Below, in pieces: positions 50,957 to 59,159 of a DNA stretch of 64,000 nt (position 1 is its first letter; each line of letters begins with the position of its first letter). The stretch comes from Sabulibacter ruber (GTDB lineage Bacteria; Bacteroidota; Bacteroidia; Cytophagales; Hymenobacteraceae): the NCBI RefSeq assembly GCF_017355955.1, contig NZ_JAFFID010000001.1, forward strand, positions 1,674,001-1,738,000. The letters are read 5' to 3'. Made by a program: the position numbers and the translations under genes. The notes beneath the pieces were generated by a model that saw nothing but the letters and a program-made list of their open reading frames with translations, ran no database searches and had not been told where the DNA came from.

Positions 50957-51259
50957 TTACTTCCAATTTAGGCACTGATTTCCTCTGCGTCTTGTATTCA
51001 GCTCTTCCTGCAACTTTAACCCAATTCTGTTCTTAAATCCGGCATTTGTTTCTAACTTCATAGAAGCTAACAGAAAGTGCTGCTTTTTCAATTTACCTCG
51101 CCCTGTACGCCCTCCTGCGGGCTCTTCGGTACTCTCCACCTCAAGTTCTACGCCCTCACAGAACTGAACCACCATTGAAAGTTTCTGGAATCCCTGGCGG
51201 GAAGAAAACCACAGATCGGGCAGAGGCAAATAGCCTGATTCAGTGACTTCCTGATGCAC
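50957..51259 (-). CDS. Uncertain hypothetical protein
   Basis: 100 residues starting MHQEVTESGYLPLPDLWFSS and ending in a basic helical tail. No domain, signal peptide or membrane segment. Codon pattern looks coding-like, and a palindrome terminator lies just downstream, but nothing else supports it. It may be a remnant of a longer gene or spurious. Confidence 0.35.
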   Translation of the reverse strand: MHQEVTESGYLPLPDLWFSSRQGFQKLSMVVQFCEGVELEVESTEEPAGGRTGRGKLKKQHFLLASMKLETNAGFKNRIGLKLQEELNTRRRGNQCLNWK

Positions 51260-51303
51260 CGGCGCTTACGTTCAATTCTATTCCATTCAATCCACTAAAA
51301 CGC

Positions 51304-51693
51304 ATGGAAACACTCAGCATTGATATCACCGATGAAATCAAACGGCTCTGCCGTGAATTCACCAATGCCTACAACCGGGGCGATGCCACCGGCCTGGCCG
51401 CGCTTTACACCCCAACCGCGGTATTGATGCCCGCCGGCTTTGAAACCGTACGCGGCCGGGAAGCCATTGCGCAATTCTGGCAAGGCGCCATGGATGCAGG
51501 AATCAAGTCCATTATTTTGGACACCGTGGAAGTGGAACAACTGGAACAGACCGCCATAGAACTGGGCCATTACACCTTACTAGGCGATGCCGGACAACCC
51601 ATGGACCAGGGCAAATACATGGTGGTTTGGAAGCGCGAAAACGGAGACTGGAAACTGCAGAAAGACATCTGGAACAGCACTCCCCAGTCCTAA
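51304..51693 (+). CDS. YybH/SnoaL-like (DUF4440) protein
   Basis: 129 residues of one NTF2-like domain: IKRLCREFTNAYNRGDATGLAALYTPTAVLMPAG, GREAIAQFWQGAMDAG and GKYMVVWKRENGDWKLQKDIWNS, all typical. Cytosolic, no signal peptide. Family members are often isomerase-like or ligand-binding; specific role unknown. Strong terminator at 51723. Confidence 0.9.
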   Translation: METLSIDITDEIKRLCREFTNAYNRGDATGLAALYTPTAVLMPAGFETVRGREAIAQFWQGAMDAGIKSIILDTVEVEQLEQTAIELGHYTLLGDAGQPMDQGKYMVVWKRENGDWKLQKDIWNSTPQS

Positions 51694-51722
51694 GCTTGCC
51701 ACAACTCAAGTAAAGCTACAGC

Positions 51723-51771
51723 GCCTTCCACCGGCAGAGATCGTTCTTCGACGGGTCCGCCGGTGGAAGGC
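51723..51771 (+). terminator. Terminator after the SnoaL-like gene
   Basis: Perfect 13-bp arms GCCTTCCACCGGC and GCCGGTGGAAGGC followed by TTTTTT. Confidence 0.92.
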
Positions 51772-51884
51772 TTTTTTGAACTGGGTTGTTGAAAAGATGC
51801 TTTCTGGTTAACTTTATCTAAGGCGTCAAAATATCTGGCAAAACCCCTGCTCTCTTAACCCACTTTCTCTTCACTACACTGTGC

Positions 51885-52050
51885 ACGCATTCCGTCCCCC
51901 TTTGAAGGGGGTAGGGGGATGATGACTCCTGCAGATTTAGGTATTTCTTAGAATCCCAGAGCAGAAGATAATAGCTTTAAATAAGCAAAGTTCTGGCTCA
52001 AAACGCCCCTGTCATCCCCCTACCCCCTTCAAAGGGGGACATAAGGCGCG
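51885..52050. repeat. MITE/REPIN-like element, second copy of the 27.7-kb type
   Basis: Left arm 51885-51922 and right arm 52012-52050 are near-perfect reverse complements sharing CCCCCTTTGAAGGGGG and TAGGGGGATGA with the element at 27658-27876. The ~90-bp interior differs and lacks the RAYT REPs. Confidence 0.8.
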
Positions 52051-52097
52051 TACGTTCATACTACATCTGAAGGCATTTACCTGCCATAAACAAGTAC

Positions 52098-53003
52098 CTA
52101 GAACATCACATTCTGGGATCCTTCCTGATACTCCTGCGCGATGGCCTGCACCAGTTCCAGAACGTTTCTGAGCACGGGGCTGGCGTCGTCTTTGCGCCAG
52201 GTGACGTACAGGTTCACCTTCTGCGGCAAGTGAATGAAACGCACATCGGGCGGGGCACCGAAGGCGTAGGAACTGGGCAGCACCGATACGCCTAACCCCC
52301 GCGCCACCAGACTCAGAATCATGCCCCCGAAATCAGACTCAATGTACACGTTGGGGGTGAACCCATTCGCCAGGAACATCTCCTGCAGACTATTCACATA
52401 AAACGTCTTCTGGTGCAGGCCAGACATAATGAATTTCTCGTCTTTCACGTCCTGCAAGCCGGTGAAATTCTGCTCAGTTAAGGGATGGTCTTGGGGCACA
52501 ATTAACGCGAAGGGCTCTGAATACAGGCAAATAGAGCTCAGGGCGGGGTTTTCGGCGGGGTCACGGCGGAAGGCCAGGTCCATCCGGAAACTCAGCAGCA
52601 GTTCCTCAAAGCTGATGTCGGTGGGTTCTACCAGTTCCACCTTCAGCTCGGGCAAGGTCTGGGAGAAGCGGGAAATGACCTCGGGCAGGAACCCGTACGC
52701 CACCGAGCCCGGGTACCCGATGCTGATGGAACCGTACGCGCCTTCGTGGATTTTGAGGGCCTGCCGGTGCGTGCGCGTGATTTCCTCCAGCAGGGGCCGC
52801 CAACGGTCGCGCAGAAATATGCCGGCCTGGGTGAGCTTCACGCTGCGTTTGCTCCGCTCAAAAAGGGTTACGCCCAGTTCCTCTTCCAGGGCCTTGATCT
52901 GCCGACTCAGCGCCGACTGCGTAATGAACATTTTCTCGGCGGTATTCCAGAAATGCAGCTCATCGGCCAAGGCCAGGAAATACTTTATCTGTTGCAGGTC
53001 CAC
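52098..53003 (-). CDS. LysR-family transcriptional regulator
   Basis: 301 residues. The N-terminal winged HTH is MDLQQIKYFLALADELHFWN, then TAEKMFITQSALSRQIKALEEELGVTLF. The C-terminal periplasmic-binding-protein-like effector domain (~90-295) includes SISIGYPGSVAYGFLPEVI and GLGVSVLPSSYAFG. It likely controls a divergent gene; the small membrane protein at 53094 is divergent with a 90-bp gap and is the best candidate (inference). Effector unknown. Confidence 0.95.
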   Translation of the reverse strand: MDLQQIKYFLALADELHFWNTAEKMFITQSALSRQIKALEEELGVTLFERSKRSVKLTQAGIFLRDRWRPLLEEITRTHRQALKIHEGAYGSISIGYPGSVAYGFLPEVISRFSQTLPELKVELVEPTDISFEELLLSFRMDLAFRRDPAENPALSSICLYSEPFALIVPQDHPLTEQNFTGLQDVKDEKFIMSGLHQKTFYVNSLQEMFLANGFTPNVYIESDFGGMILSLVARGLGVSVLPSSYAFGAPPDVRFIHLPQKVNLYVTWRKDDASPVLRNVLELVQAIAQEYQEGSQNVMF

Positions 53004-53093
53004 GGGCAGTAATTTGGTTTATGCATCAATCAATCCAACATTGGCATTTTTAGAGCCGTGGCATAGCCCGTCCTTTGCATAAAGTTGAATACC

Positions 53094-53345
53094 ATGTTAT
53101 CTCTACGAAAGTACATACAAGAAGCCATTGGTTGGGCAGGCGCGCTGTTTTCTCTTTCGGCGTTCAGTCTGAACAGCCTCAACGTGATTGGCAGCCAATC
53201 TATCCAATACCTGCTCATGAACGTCATCGGGTGCTTTTGCCTGATCATCTACGCCGTTTTCAAGAAAGCCCATGCCAGTTGGGTATTAAACTCCATTTGG
53301 CTGCTGATGACGGCGGTGGCTTTGGCGAAGGTTCTGCTGGGCTAA
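53094..53345 (+). CDS. CBU_0592-like small membrane protein
   Basis: 83 residues from ATG 53094 (a TTG three codons earlier is less likely). Three membrane helices. The pattern IGWAGALFSLSAFSLNSLNV, IQYLLMNVIGCFCLIIYAV and WVLNSIWLLMTAVAL fits CBU_0592-type proteins. It is divergent from the LysR gene. Function unknown. Confidence 0.8.
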   Translation: MLSLRKYIQEAIGWAGALFSLSAFSLNSLNVIGSQSIQYLLMNVIGCFCLIIYAVFKKAHASWVLNSIWLLMTAVALAKVLLG

Positions 53346-53348
53346 ACA

Positions 53349-53394
53349 GCGCCAGTTTCTGGCCTGATTTCAGGAAAAGAGCCTTAAAATAAGG
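53349..53394. repeat. Dispersed palindrome, degenerate copy
   Basis: GCGCCAGTTTCTGGCCTGATTT followed by CAGGAAAAGAGCCTTAAAA. Confidence 0.45.
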
Positions 53395-53531
53395 CTATTA
53401 TTTGGCTGCCAGCCATTGGCCACACGCACCAGTTAAAGTAGTTCTACCTTAGAATCAAAGCGATGCACTCACAGATTCATTTGGAGAAGTAAAAAAGAGT
53501 GCTTTCCTTTGCCCTGATCAAGAAGAAACAG

Positions 53532-53621
53532 ATGACCCTTCATCAGCAATCCTTTTATCCTTACTCAGCCTACTCTACCTATTACCCAATAGCCGTAGCC
53601 TGGGATTGCTATACGTATTGA
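53532..53621 (+). CDS. Tyr-rich leader peptide upstream of tyrS
   Basis: A 29-codon frame beginning MTLHQQSFYPYSAYSTYYP and ending WDCYTY. Seven of 29 residues are Tyr (positions 9, 11, 14, 17, 18, 27, 29), including a tandem pair. It sits between the CBU_0592-like gene and tyrS, directly before an intrinsic terminator, with a purine-rich AAGAAGAAACAG just before its ATG. The arrangement matches leader peptides that sense charged-tRNA levels by ribosome stalling, here tRNA-Tyr. Not recognised from any database memory; the function is inferred from layout and composition. Confidence 0.6.
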   Translation: MTLHQQSFYPYSAYSTYYPIAVAWDCYTY

Positions 53622-53678
53622 TGTAGAAAAACTCACTTACTCATACAGAAGCCCAGGTTCACGGACCTGGGCTTTTTT
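53596..53678 (+). promoter_or_regulatory. Candidate attenuator (terminator/antiterminator) of tyrS
   Basis: Terminator: AGCCCAGGT (53650-53658), loop TCACGG, ACCTGGGCT (53665-53673), then a T-run. Antiterminator: TAGCCTGGG inside the leader (53596-53604) can pair with CCCAGGTT (53652-53659), excluding the terminator. A weak upstream CCCA (53585-53588), next to the tandem Tyr codons, can pair with TGGG. Stalling at the Tyr codons would free the leader strand and favour tyrS transcription. Confidence 0.6.
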
Positions 53679-53746
53679 GTTTTCTGCCCTGTCCTGCCTG
53701 GCGCTTTTTTCAAGCAAAAACCATTTCACTTAACTTTTGTAAGCGC

Positions 53747-54970
53747 ATGAATGCCGCAGAACCACTAACCGTATTAAAAGAAAACGTTGAGATTTTCCTG
53801 CCAGACAACGCCCTGGAAGAAAAACTGGGGTTGGCCCAGAAGGAGAACCGAAAGCTCATCATCAAACTGGGGTTTGACCCCACCGCGCCAGACCTGCACC
53901 TGGGCCACGCGGTGGTACTGAAGAAACTCCGGCAGTTCCAGAACTTGGGGCACACCATTGTCATCATCATCGGGGATTTTACGGCCCGCATCGGTGACCC
54001 TACCGGCAAAAATAAAAGCCGTCCGCCGCTGAGCGCCGAGCAGGTACAAATCAACGCCCAGACCTACGTGAACCAGCTCTCCAAAATCCTGGATGTAAAC
54101 AGATGCGAGATCCGCTACAATTCTGAGTGGCTGGGCTCTATGGACATGACCGAGACCATCAAGCTGCTCTCGCAGGTAACGCTGGCCCAGATCATGCAGC
54201 GCACCGATTTCAATAACCGTTTTTCCACAGGCCTGCCCATCTCTTTGCACGAGTTGGTGTACCCCTTGCTGCAAGGCCAGGACTCGGTGATGATCCACGC
54301 TGATATTGAAATGGGCGGCACCGACCAACTCTTCAACTGCTCCATGGGCCGCCAACTGCAGGAAGGCCAGGACCTGCCGGGACAAGCGGTGCTTTGTATG
54401 CCGTTGCTCAAAGGCATTGACGGCTCGGCGAAGATGAGTAAATCTGAGGGCAACATTGTGGGCCTCACCGATGCCCCTCACGAAATGTTCGGCAAAATCA
54501 TGTCCATCCCCGATGCGCTGCTGCCTGACTACCTTCACCTGGTCACCGATTTCACTCCGGAAGGGAAACAGGGCTTGCTGCAGCAACTAAACCAGGGCGA
54601 GAACCCCATGGCCATCAAGAAACAGGTAGGCTTCAACGTGGTGCAGCAGTACCACTCTGCAGAGGACGCGCAACAGGCACAGGAGTTTTTCCAGAACCAG
54701 TTCCAGAACAAGAAGTTTGAGGAAAAGGAATTCACCAGCGTTTCCTTGGCGGCGCTGGGGATTGACCAGCCTGAAAACCTACGCCTGCTGGATCTGTGCA
54801 AAGAGCTAAAAATCGAAGAAAGCCGCTCTAATCTGAAACGCCTCATTGAAGCCGGCAGCGTCACCATCAACGGCACCAAAGTCACCGATTCCCAAAGCCC
54901 CGTTGAGGTAGGCAAAGAACCCGTGAAAGTGCGCATTGGCAAACGCGCCTTCTTTGAGCTGGTGCCTTAA
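53747..54970 (+). CDS. tyrS: Tyrosyl-tRNA synthetase
   Basis: 407 residues. Class I signatures are HLGHAVVL (from H51; HIGH motif) in FDPTAPDLHLGHAVVLKK and KMSKS (from K229). The central domain shows EMGGTDQLFN for tyrosine and tRNA recognition, and the last ~65 residues are an S4-like RNA-binding domain (RLIEAGSVTINGTKV). The KMSKS form places it in the TyrZ/TyrRS-2 branch rather than the E. coli KFGKT branch. It charges tRNA-Tyr in the cytosol. Expression is probably set by the upstream Tyr-rich leader and terminator. Confidence 0.96.
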   Translation: MNAAEPLTVLKENVEIFLPDNALEEKLGLAQKENRKLIIKLGFDPTAPDLHLGHAVVLKKLRQFQNLGHTIVIIIGDFTARIGDPTGKNKSRPPLSAEQVQINAQTYVNQLSKILDVNRCEIRYNSEWLGSMDMTETIKLLSQVTLAQIMQRTDFNNRFSTGLPISLHELVYPLLQGQDSVMIHADIEMGGTDQLFNCSMGRQLQEGQDLPGQAVLCMPLLKGIDGSAKMSKSEGNIVGLTDAPHEMFGKIMSIPDALLPDYLHLVTDFTPEGKQGLLQQLNQGENPMAIKKQVGFNVVQQYHSAEDAQQAQEFFQNQFQNKKFEEKEFTSVSLAALGIDQPENLRLLDLCKELKIEESRSNLKRLIEAGSVTINGTKVTDSQSPVEVGKEPVKVRIGKRAFFELVP

Positions 54971-54991
54971 CTCAAAGAAGCCTCCAATGGA

Positions 54992-55043
54992 GTTCGGGCG
55001 TTTCGGGGTTGCTTACCTAAAATCAGGCCTAAAACGCCCGAAC
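54992..55043 (+). terminator. Dispersed palindrome copy after tyrS
   Basis: GTTCGGGCGTTTCGGGGT and AGGCCTAAAACGCCCGAAC arms, 22 bp after the tyrS stop; T-rich just downstream. Confidence 0.65.
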
Positions 55044-55451
55044 CTCCTTGTTTTTACCAGCTGCAGCCTGCGGTACACAAGTTTTTTGGTCTATTTTGTA
55101 GTATTCTGCGGCGCCACATACTCAACTTTATCTTTCTTTAGTTATACACGTATAGCACTTGCAACCCCTCAGAAAGTAAATCAGCCGGAACCATTAAAAA
55201 TCCAACCAACGGTTCTGACAGGCATTTATGGCGCGCCGTGTAGACGTTCCGTTTACAAACATGACTTCTGAATAGATGTTTCCGGGAAGCCGAGCTTTTC
55301 CTGAAAGCTACTTTCCCCCGGAAAATAGACGTGATGTAACAGGCTTTTATGTTTTGAAATGGTGAAGATCGCGGAAAGGCCGATAATCCATAGCCCTAAT
55401 TCCACCCCTACCCCTCAGCAGATTGTTTCTACGCTTCCTAAAACTTGTTTG
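55044..55451. other. Intergenic region after tyrS
   Basis: About 400 bp. An open frame overlapping the tyrS end and running to 55271 has no recognised features. No other structure noted. Confidence 0.35.
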
Positions 55452-56210
55452 ATGAGGCTCAGTGGCCCGTCCTTTTTGGTAGGCCTGCTGCTGAGTATTA
55501 TGCTTGCGGCCCCACTCCGTACCCAGGCCCAGGACTTTGAAAAAACGGTTCTACGCAACAACATGGACCGGATTTTCAGGGAGGCCAACAAACTGAGCTA
55601 CAATGCCGGTATTGGCGTAGCCGTCATGAACAGCGATTATCGGGGTGGCGTAGACAATAGCTTGGTGCAGAAAGTGAAGATAAAAGGATATGGCCCTACC
55701 ATCACCGCCGGACTCATGTACCAGTTTTCGCCCTACGTGGGAGCCATGACTACCCTGGAGTACGCCCGCATACGAGGCGACCAACCGGCCACTTTAGAGG
55801 AAGATTGCTCCTATTGCGCAGACCTGGTATCGGGCACGGGTTCGGTTACTGTGCATCTTGCCAGCAGACCCACCCTGGCGCGGTTGTATGAAAGAACCTT
55901 CAGAGGGAAGATCTTACTGGTTCCTTACCTGAAAGGTGGGGTTGGTTTTCTGGGCTACAAGGTTAAATCTTACAACGGCGAACAGGAGGCATTGCCCGCC
56001 CGGAAATACCCGGCGGTGGCCTTCGTGATTCCGGTTGGAGGCGGGCTGAGGGCCCGTATCTCAGAGCGCATCAGCCTGGCCACAGAAGTTACCCTCAACA
56101 TGCCTTCCACTGATTACCTTGACAACCGACAGGCGGAAGGCAACATTTTAGGAGCCAATGACAAGTATGTAAGCGTCTCTCTCAAAGCCTTCTACACGCC
56201 CAGAAGGTAG
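55452..56210 (+). CDS. Outer membrane beta-barrel-like protein
   Basis: 252 residues from ATG 55452, which gives a signal peptide ending RTQAQ; an ATG 31 codons upstream would leave it internal. The mature protein alternates polar/apolar residues in strands (YGPTITAGLMYQFSPYVGAM; YLKGGVGFLGYKVKSYN; PVGGGLRARISERISLATEV) and ends in SVSLKAFYTPRR, as in OmpA-like or outer-membrane porin folds of Bacteroidota. One Cys pair (CSYC) in a loop. Function unknown. Confidence 0.78.
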   Translation: MRLSGPSFLVGLLLSIMLAAPLRTQAQDFEKTVLRNNMDRIFREANKLSYNAGIGVAVMNSDYRGGVDNSLVQKVKIKGYGPTITAGLMYQFSPYVGAMTTLEYARIRGDQPATLEEDCSYCADLVSGTGSVTVHLASRPTLARLYERTFRGKILLVPYLKGGVGFLGYKVKSYNGEQEALPARKYPAVAFVIPVGGGLRARISERISLATEVTLNMPSTDYLDNRQAEGNILGANDKYVSVSLKAFYTPRR

Positions 56211-56246
56211 AATTTAGAGCCAAAGCTTGTTCACTCAAGCGTTGAC

Positions 56247-56288
56247 GGGTTTCTCTCCGGTTTTCCTGAAAACACCCTGAAAATGAGG
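56247..56288. repeat. Dispersed palindrome, degenerate copy
   Basis: GGGTTTCTCTCCGGTTTTCC followed by TGAAAACACCCTGAAAATG; central GGTTTTCCTGAAAACAC conserved. Confidence 0.5.
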
Positions 56289-56328
56289 ATGGAATCTGGT
56301 CAGGACTGATACTTTATAAAGTCTATAA

Positions 56329-56378
56329 AACAAAGCTGCGGTCGTTTGTTGTGTGATAACAACCGACGCAGCTTTGTT
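56329..56378. terminator. Bidirectional terminator
   Basis: AACAAAGCTGCG and CGCAGCTTTGTT arms with an inner GTTTGTT/AACAAC helix, followed by TTTTT. Separates the barrel gene from the convergent GMC gene. Confidence 0.85.
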
Positions 56379-56398
56379 CTTTTTGCAGAATTTAGATT

Positions 56399-58114
56399 TT
56401 ATAGATTCTGCTTCTTCATCTCATTTACGGCATGGTCCACGGCGCGGGCTGTGAGGGCCATGTAGGTAAGGGAAGGGTTCTGGGTGGAGGTGGACGTCAT
56501 GCAGGCGCCATCGGTCACGAACACGTTGGGGCAGGCATGCAGTTGGTTGTACTTGTTCAGCAGCGAGGTCTTGGGATCATGGCCCATGCGAACGCCGCCC
56601 ATCTCGTGGATGTCCAGGCCCGGGGCTTGTTTGGAATCGGTTTTCTGGATGTTGGTAAAGCCCGCTTTGGTGAACATTTCCTCCATCTGGGCATGGTAAT
56701 CCTGGATCATTTTCTCGTCGTTGTCGTCGTAGCCCAGCGAGATGTTCAACAGCGGAATGCCCCATTCGTCTTTCTGGTTCTTGCTCAGGCTCAACTGGCT
56801 TTCGGCTTTGGGAATAGTTTCGCCCATCATGTGAGAGCCCACTTGCCAGATGCCCCAGCTTGGGTTTAGCAGGTGTTTTTTCAAATCTACGCCAAAACCA
56901 GAGCGGACTTCTTCCTGGTTCCGGTTAGCCCTGAAACCCGCGGCGTAGCCTCGCAGGAAATCGGTCTCCTGTTGGTGCAGGTTCCGGAAGCGCGGAATAT
57001 ACCCACCCCCAGCGGGATTGCGGCCATCGGTGGCAAACTCCTTTAATCCTTCATAATCGGCGGTGATGCGGGCCCGGTAGTTGTGAAAGGCCACGTACTT
57101 GCCCAGCAAGCCGTTGTCGTTGCCCAGGCCGTTCGGGAATCTATTTGAGATGGAGTTCAGCAGGATCTGGTTTGTGCTGAAGGCCGAGGCATTCACAAAG
57201 ATAATGGGCGCGTAGTACTCGGTTACCTCCTTGGTCTTGCCGTGGATCACGCGCACGCCGGTGGCTTTGCCGGCTTTCTCGTCATACATCACTTCCTGCA
57301 CCACTGAGTGCGGCAGCAAGGTCATGTTACCGGTTTTCTCGGCCCACGGAATGGTGGTGGCATTGCTGCTGAAATACCCACCAAACGGACATCCCCGCTG
57401 GCACAGCACTCGGTTCTGGCACTGCGCCCGCCCCTGCTGAAAGTGGATCTCGTTGGGCTGGGACAAGTGCGCACAGCGGGCACTGATCACGTGCCGGTTG
57501 CCATAATGGGTTTTGAGTTGCTTTTTGAAGTGGTCTTCCACGCTGTTGAGCGGGAAAGGCGGCAGAAACTCGCCATCGGGTAGTTCCACCAGGCCGTCCC
57601 GGTTACCGGCAATGCCCGCGAACTTCTCCACGTAGCTGTACCAGGGCGCCAGGTCTTTGTACCGGATGGGCCAATCCACCGCGAACCCATCGCGGGCCGG
57701 ACCTTCAAAATCCAGGTCGCTCCAGCGCTGCGTCTGGCGCGCCCACAACAAGGATTTGCCCCCCACCTGCTGCCCCCTGATCCAGTCAAACGGCTTTTCC
57801 TGCAAATACGGCTGCTCAGAATCTTTCACGAAGAAGTGCATGGCATCTTCGCGGAACGCGTAGCAGCGGCTCACAATGGGCTCTTTCTCCCTTATTTCCC
57901 TAGTCAGTTCTCCCAGGTGCTCAAACTCATAGGGCATCTTATTGGTGGTGGGGTAATCTTTGATGTGCTTCACGTCACGCCCCCGTTCCAGCACCAACGT
58001 TTTCAGGCCTTTTTCAGTCAGCTCCTTGGCTGCCCAGCCCCCGCTCATCCCCGAGCCAATCACTATGGCATCAAAGGTGCGCTGCTTTACACTATCTACA
58101 TTCAGGTTGGCCAT
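56399..58114 (-). CDS. GMC-family FAD-dependent oxidoreductase
   Basis: 571 residues. The FAD-binding Rossmann motif is VIGSGMSGGWAAKELTEKG (from ~18). Other marks: GGKSLLWARQTQRW, RVLCQRGCPFGGYF, and the C-terminal GGVRMGHDP...ACPNVFVTDGACMTSTSTQNPSLTYMAL with catalytic His. Enzymes of this branch oxidise sugars or sugar acids (gluconate 2-dehydrogenase or glucose 3-dehydrogenase type). It starts 3 bp after the small subunit gene upstream and forms an operon with it. Substrate not decidable. Confidence 0.94.
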   Translation of the reverse strand: MANLNVDSVKQRTFDAIVIGSGMSGGWAAKELTEKGLKTLVLERGRDVKHIKDYPTTNKMPYEFEHLGELTREIREKEPIVSRCYAFREDAMHFFVKDSEQPYLQEKPFDWIRGQQVGGKSLLWARQTQRWSDLDFEGPARDGFAVDWPIRYKDLAPWYSYVEKFAGIAGNRDGLVELPDGEFLPPFPLNSVEDHFKKQLKTHYGNRHVISARCAHLSQPNEIHFQQGRAQCQNRVLCQRGCPFGGYFSSNATTIPWAEKTGNMTLLPHSVVQEVMYDEKAGKATGVRVIHGKTKEVTEYYAPIIFVNASAFSTNQILLNSISNRFPNGLGNDNGLLGKYVAFHNYRARITADYEGLKEFATDGRNPAGGGYIPRFRNLHQQETDFLRGYAAGFRANRNQEEVRSGFGVDLKKHLLNPSWGIWQVGSHMMGETIPKAESQLSLSKNQKDEWGIPLLNISLGYDDNDEKMIQDYHAQMEEMFTKAGFTNIQKTDSKQAPGLDIHEMGGVRMGHDPKTSLLNKYNQLHACPNVFVTDGACMTSTSTQNPSLTYMALTARAVDHAVNEMKKQNL

Positions 58115-58117
58115 ACC

Positions 58118-58657
58118 CTAGCTGAGTTTTGGGGTTGTTTTCACGGGATGATAGGCAATGTACCGGCCCGGCACCAATTCATATTTCCGGAGCTTGGTCA
58201 TCACCAGTTTGGAGTTCAGGTATCCTTTGATGGTCTGGTCTTTCAGGATGGCGTAGAAGCCGAGCACTTCCTGGGGCGCTTTCCCGGCGTTCACCTGGGC
58301 AATCATCTGCTGCCGCTGTTGGGGGCTGCACTCCAGAAAGGAAGCACCCATCTGTTTTTTGGTCAGTTTCTGGAAATCATCCAGACCTTCGGTAAAAGTC
58401 TCCTGGTCTTCCTCAGAATAGATGTCGTCAACCATTTTCAGGGTGAATTTGTGCAAACCCAGGGTTTTGCCTCCGGCGGTATCAGTGGTGGGAATGAGGG
58501 TTTCCACCATTTCGGCCAAGACCTTTTCATCATCCGCCGATATGCGCAGATGTTTCAGCGCGATGGAGGCTTTCCCGCTTTCCATCATGCAGGAAGGCAG
58601 CAGCACCAACCCTCCCGTTACAAACAGCAGCCCTTTCACTGCGGAACGCCTATTCAT
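58118..58657 (-). CDS. Gluconate 2-dehydrogenase subunit 3 family protein
   Basis: 179 residues. The N-terminus MNRRSAVKGLLFVTGG is a Tat-type signal (twin Arg) with a following Cys (LLPSCM), so it may be a Tat-exported lipoprotein. The mature part, LAEMVETLIPTTDTAGGKTLGLHKF, is the subunit 3 hallmark. In such enzymes this small subunit escorts the FAD subunit across the membrane. Spacing of 3 bp to the GMC gene supports a complex. Confidence 0.92.
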   Translation of the reverse strand: MNRRSAVKGLLFVTGGLVLLPSCMMESGKASIALKHLRISADDEKVLAEMVETLIPTTDTAGGKTLGLHKFTLKMVDDIYSEEDQETFTEGLDDFQKLTKKQMGASFLECSPQQRQQMIAQVNAGKAPQEVLGFYAILKDQTIKGYLNSKLVMTKLRKYELVPGRYIAYHPVKTTPKLS

Positions 58658-58732
58658 AAATTCTCTATTGAAGTAGATTTCAGACCCAAACAGATTATGA
58701 GAATACTTTTAATTCATTAATATAATTGAAAA

Positions 58733-59110
58733 TTCTCTAAAGAAGAAAAAACCTAAGCTATTCCTCTTTCAGGCGCTTTTAACTAAAGCAGCCTTGCTCT
58801 CCCTGGGCTTTTTCTGCACGATGCACGTAGCCACCGGGCAGAGCAAAAAGCTTTATCTACCACAACGACTGGATTGATCACTCTGCAGGCTGGCGGGACA
58901 AAAAGCAGTGAAATTCACTTTGCAACTGCAGAATCTGGCCCTCTTAGACAAGAACATGCATTGAACCGTAGAGGCCTACACGTTCAGGGTTATCGTGGGA
59001 AGTTCTTCAGAAGGTATCAGGGCCAGCCAGGAAGTAACCGTCTTGAAATAAGGATACTCGTACTATCTAAAACTGAATCTGGCAGAGATCGTAAAATTAT
59101 CTGTAGATGA
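58733..59110 (+). pseudogene. Possible decayed exported-protein gene
   Basis: In one frame the sequence reads KKKPKLFLFQALLTKAALL, then SLGFFCTMHVATGQS, like a signal peptide of SusC/TonB-linked proteins, then stops. Downstream codons in other frames read like protein fragments but are broken by several stops. No ATG in frame. Low confidence that this is a gene remnant. Confidence 0.3.
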
Positions 59111-59159
59111 ATCAGCTTCTTCAGTATATCTGCAAGGGCTACACTTAGATAATTTTGTT

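Noticed and set aside
53532..53746. T-box riboswitch before tyrS
   Set aside because: No AGGGTGG-like T-box sequence or specifier-loop layout; the short Tyr-rich frame fits better.
53774..54586. 270-residue minus-strand frame over tyrS
   Set aside because: Antisense shadow of tyrS, whose class I motifs are intact.
54936..55271. Plus-strand frame overlapping the tyrS end
   Set aside because: Overlaps tyrS and the palindrome terminator, and has no recognisable features.
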